Assembly (NCBI RefSeq): GCF_014200725.1
Contig: NZ_JACHCL010000001.1
Location: 682,001-746,000 of the forward strand
Direction of reading: 5' to 3'
Origin: Janthinobacterium silvisoli
GTDB lineage: Bacteria; Pseudomonadota; Gammaproteobacteria; Burkholderiales; Burkholderiaceae_D
Length of the DNA: 64,000 bases
Made by a program: the position numbers and the translations under genes. Below the pieces are notes generated by a model that was not told the origin of the DNA, made no database searches, and worked only from the letters and a program-made list of their open reading frames with translations. Shown in pieces: positions 62,689 to 64,000 of the stretch (its first letter is position 1; each line of letters starts with the position of its first letter).

Positions 62689-64000
62689 CTACACCATCTC
62701 CGCAGCAACACCGGCGCGCTGCAGCAACAACTGATTGCGCGCCGACAGGTTTTTCACCTGCAACTGCTTGCCTGCCTTGCCGTAGCGCTCGTACAAGCTT
62801 TCCAGCGCAGCAATCGCCGAGTGGTCGGCCAGATGCAAGTGGCGGCAATCGATGACCACGCACTGCGGGTCGTCAGCATGGCGAAACAATTCCTGGAACT
62901 GCATGGCCGAAGCAAAAAACAGGGTGCCGTGCGGCGCATAAATACGCAGGCCCGGTGTGCTGTCATCGGTCTCGGTGCGCATTTCTCGCGCATGTTGCCA
63001 GGCAAAATTCAAGGCTGCAATCACGATACCGCACAGCACGGCCGTCGCCAGGTCCGTCAGCACGGTGATCACCGTGACGGCCACGATCACCAGCGCATCG
63101 TGCAGCGGCACCTTGCCCAGCACGCGCAAGGAACCCCAGGCAAAGGTTTGCTGCGCGACCACGAACATCACACCCACCAACGCTGCCAGCGGGATGCGTT
63201 CGATCAGCGGTGACAAAAACAGGATAAACAGCAAGATCATCACACCAGCTGTCAGGCCAGACAGCCGCGTACGCCCGCCAGAAGTCAGGTTGATCATGGT
63301 CTGCCCGATCATGGCGCAGCCGCCCATGCCGCCAAACAGGCCCGAGACTACATTCGATGCGCCCAGCGCCACACACTCGCGGTTGGCCTCCCCGCGCGTT
63401 TCCGTGATCTCATCGGTCAGGTTGAATGTCAACAAGGTTTCCAGCAAGCCCACCATGGCCATCAGCGCCGCATACGGCAAGATGATGTGCAAGGTTTCGC
63501 TGGTGAACGGCACGCTGGGGAAATGCAGGCTGGGCAAGCCGCCCGCGATATGCGCCAGGTCGCCCAAAGTACGCGTGGGCAGGTGCAGCGCTGTGCTCAG
63601 CAGCCCAACGCCAACGATGGCGGCCAGCGCCGGCGGCACGGCTTTGGTCAGGCGCGGCAAGGCATAGACGATGACCATGGTCAAGCCCACCAGCGCGCAC
63701 ATCACGGCCAGGGAAGCGCCCTGCAGCCATTGCTGACCCTGGTGAAAATGTTCCAGCTGGGCCATGGCGATGATGATCGCCAGGCCATTCACAAAACCCA
63801 GCATCACCGGATGCGGCACCATGCGGATCAGCTTACCCAGGCGCAAGATACCGAACAGCGCCATCAGGATGCCGCTCAGCACCACGGTCGCCAGCAGATA
63901 TTGCACGCCATGCCGGGCCACCAGGGCCACGATGACCACCGCCATGGAACCGGCGGCGCCTGAAATCATGCCGGGACGCCCGCCAAAGATGGCGGTCAGT
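62689..64000 (-). CDS. SulP family anion transporter with STAS domain (5' end outside window)
   Basis: At least 437 residues; the frame runs out at 64000 and the N-terminus is missing. Core-domain motifs: TAIFGGRPGMISGAAGSMAVV, PHPVMLGFVNGLAIIIAM, ECVALGASNVVSGLFGGMGGCAMIGQTMINL (SulP signature, glycine-rich), and LIERIPLAALVGVMFVVA. The cytoplasmic STAS domain occupies the last about 100 residues (QCVVIDCRHLHLADHSAIAALESL). It transports sulfate, bicarbonate or another anion, and the DNA does not decide which. It lies 30 bp upstream of the unknown gene. Confidence 0.92.
   Translation of the reverse strand, partial: LTAIFGGRPGMISGAAGSMAVVIVALVARHGVQYLLATVVLSGILMALFGILRLGKLIRMVPHPVMLGFVNGLAIIIAMAQLEHFHQGQQWLQGASLAVMCALVGLTMVIVYALPRLTKAVPPALAAIVGVGLLSTALHLPTRTLGDLAHIAGGLPSLHFPSVPFTSETLHIILPYAALMAMVGLLETLLTFNLTDEITETRGEANRECVALGASNVVSGLFGGMGGCAMIGQTMINLTSGGRTRLSGLTAGVMILLFILFLSPLIERIPLAALVGVMFVVAQQTFAWGSLRVLGKVPLHDALVIVAVTVITVLTDLATAVLCGIVIAALNFAWQHAREMRTETDDSTPGLRIYAPHGTLFFASAMQFQELFRHADDPQCVVIDCRHLHLADHSAIAALESLYERYGKAGKQLQVKNLSARNQLLLQRAGVAAEMV

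Noticed and set aside
1-64000. Prophage, insertion sequence, CRISPR or biosynthetic cluster
   Set aside because: No integrase, transposase, phage structural gene, repeat array or multidomain synthase was found on reading both strands.

Overview
The window is GC-rich betaproteobacterial chromosome. Gene content and protein style (branched-chain ABC systems, SiaABCD, NasST, class II FNR promoter, GGGGTCAGACCC-type palindrome) fit Oxalobacteraceae, most likely Janthinobacterium or a close relative. That assignment is inference. I see no prophage, insertion sequence, CRISPR array or rRNA. Coding density is high, and the largest gene-free stretch is about 350 bp (48122-48472).

Left part (1-12.7 kb): tail of a flagellar-rod-like gene; a TetR regulator divergent from a sugar isomerase-like protein and two alpha/beta hydrolases; a periplasmic YuiH-like protein; then an IclR-headed catabolic operon (acyl-CoA dehydrogenase, acyl-CoA ligase, five-part Liv-type ABC importer). 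It looks like uptake, CoA activation and beta-oxidation of a carboxylic acid.

12.7-25 kb: small housekeeping and stress genes (VOC protein, GNAT, two tiny membrane proteins, signal peptidase I, sirtuin), a gene remnant, an aldo/keto reductase divergent from S-formylglutathione hydrolase with a repeated operator-like sequence between them, a probably inactive dienelactone-hydrolase relative, a periplasmic molybdenum hydroxylase (Ior-type) with triheme cytochrome c, and a Na+/H+ antiporter.

25-36 kb: two complete c-di-GMP signalling operons. yfiR-yfiN-yfiB (25.3-27.6 kb, followed by an overlapping gluconokinase) is a periplasm-to-cytoplasm diguanylate cyclase switch. siaA-siaB-siaC-siaD (32.5-35.5 kb) is a phosphatase/kinase/partner/cyclase cascade with an unusual soluble CBS-containing SiaA. 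Between them lie ompW behind a textbook class II FNR promoter, a LysR regulator and fur with an autoregulatory Fur box.

36.4-45.7 kb (minus strand): a self-contained formate/selenium locus, transcribed fdnG-fdnH-fdnI, fdhE-selA-selB-selC. fdnG is read through an in-frame UGA (selenocysteine 197) with a SECIS-like hairpin just downstream, and tRNA-Sec lies 12 bp beyond selB. A Fur-controlled TonB receptor and a chemotaxis receptor follow.

51.2-62.2 kb: nitrate assimilation. nasT-nasS-cobA is followed by the structural operon nitrate transporter-nirB-nirD-FAD reductase-nasA. The operon leader shows a consensus sigma-54 promoter, NtrC-like half-sites, and a two-hairpin ANTAR target (hexaloops AACGAG and AACGGC) whose second hairpin is mutually exclusive with a strong terminator. 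The pieces of dual nitrogen-limitation and nitrate control are therefore visible in the DNA. An uncharacterised gene and a truncated SulP transporter close the window.
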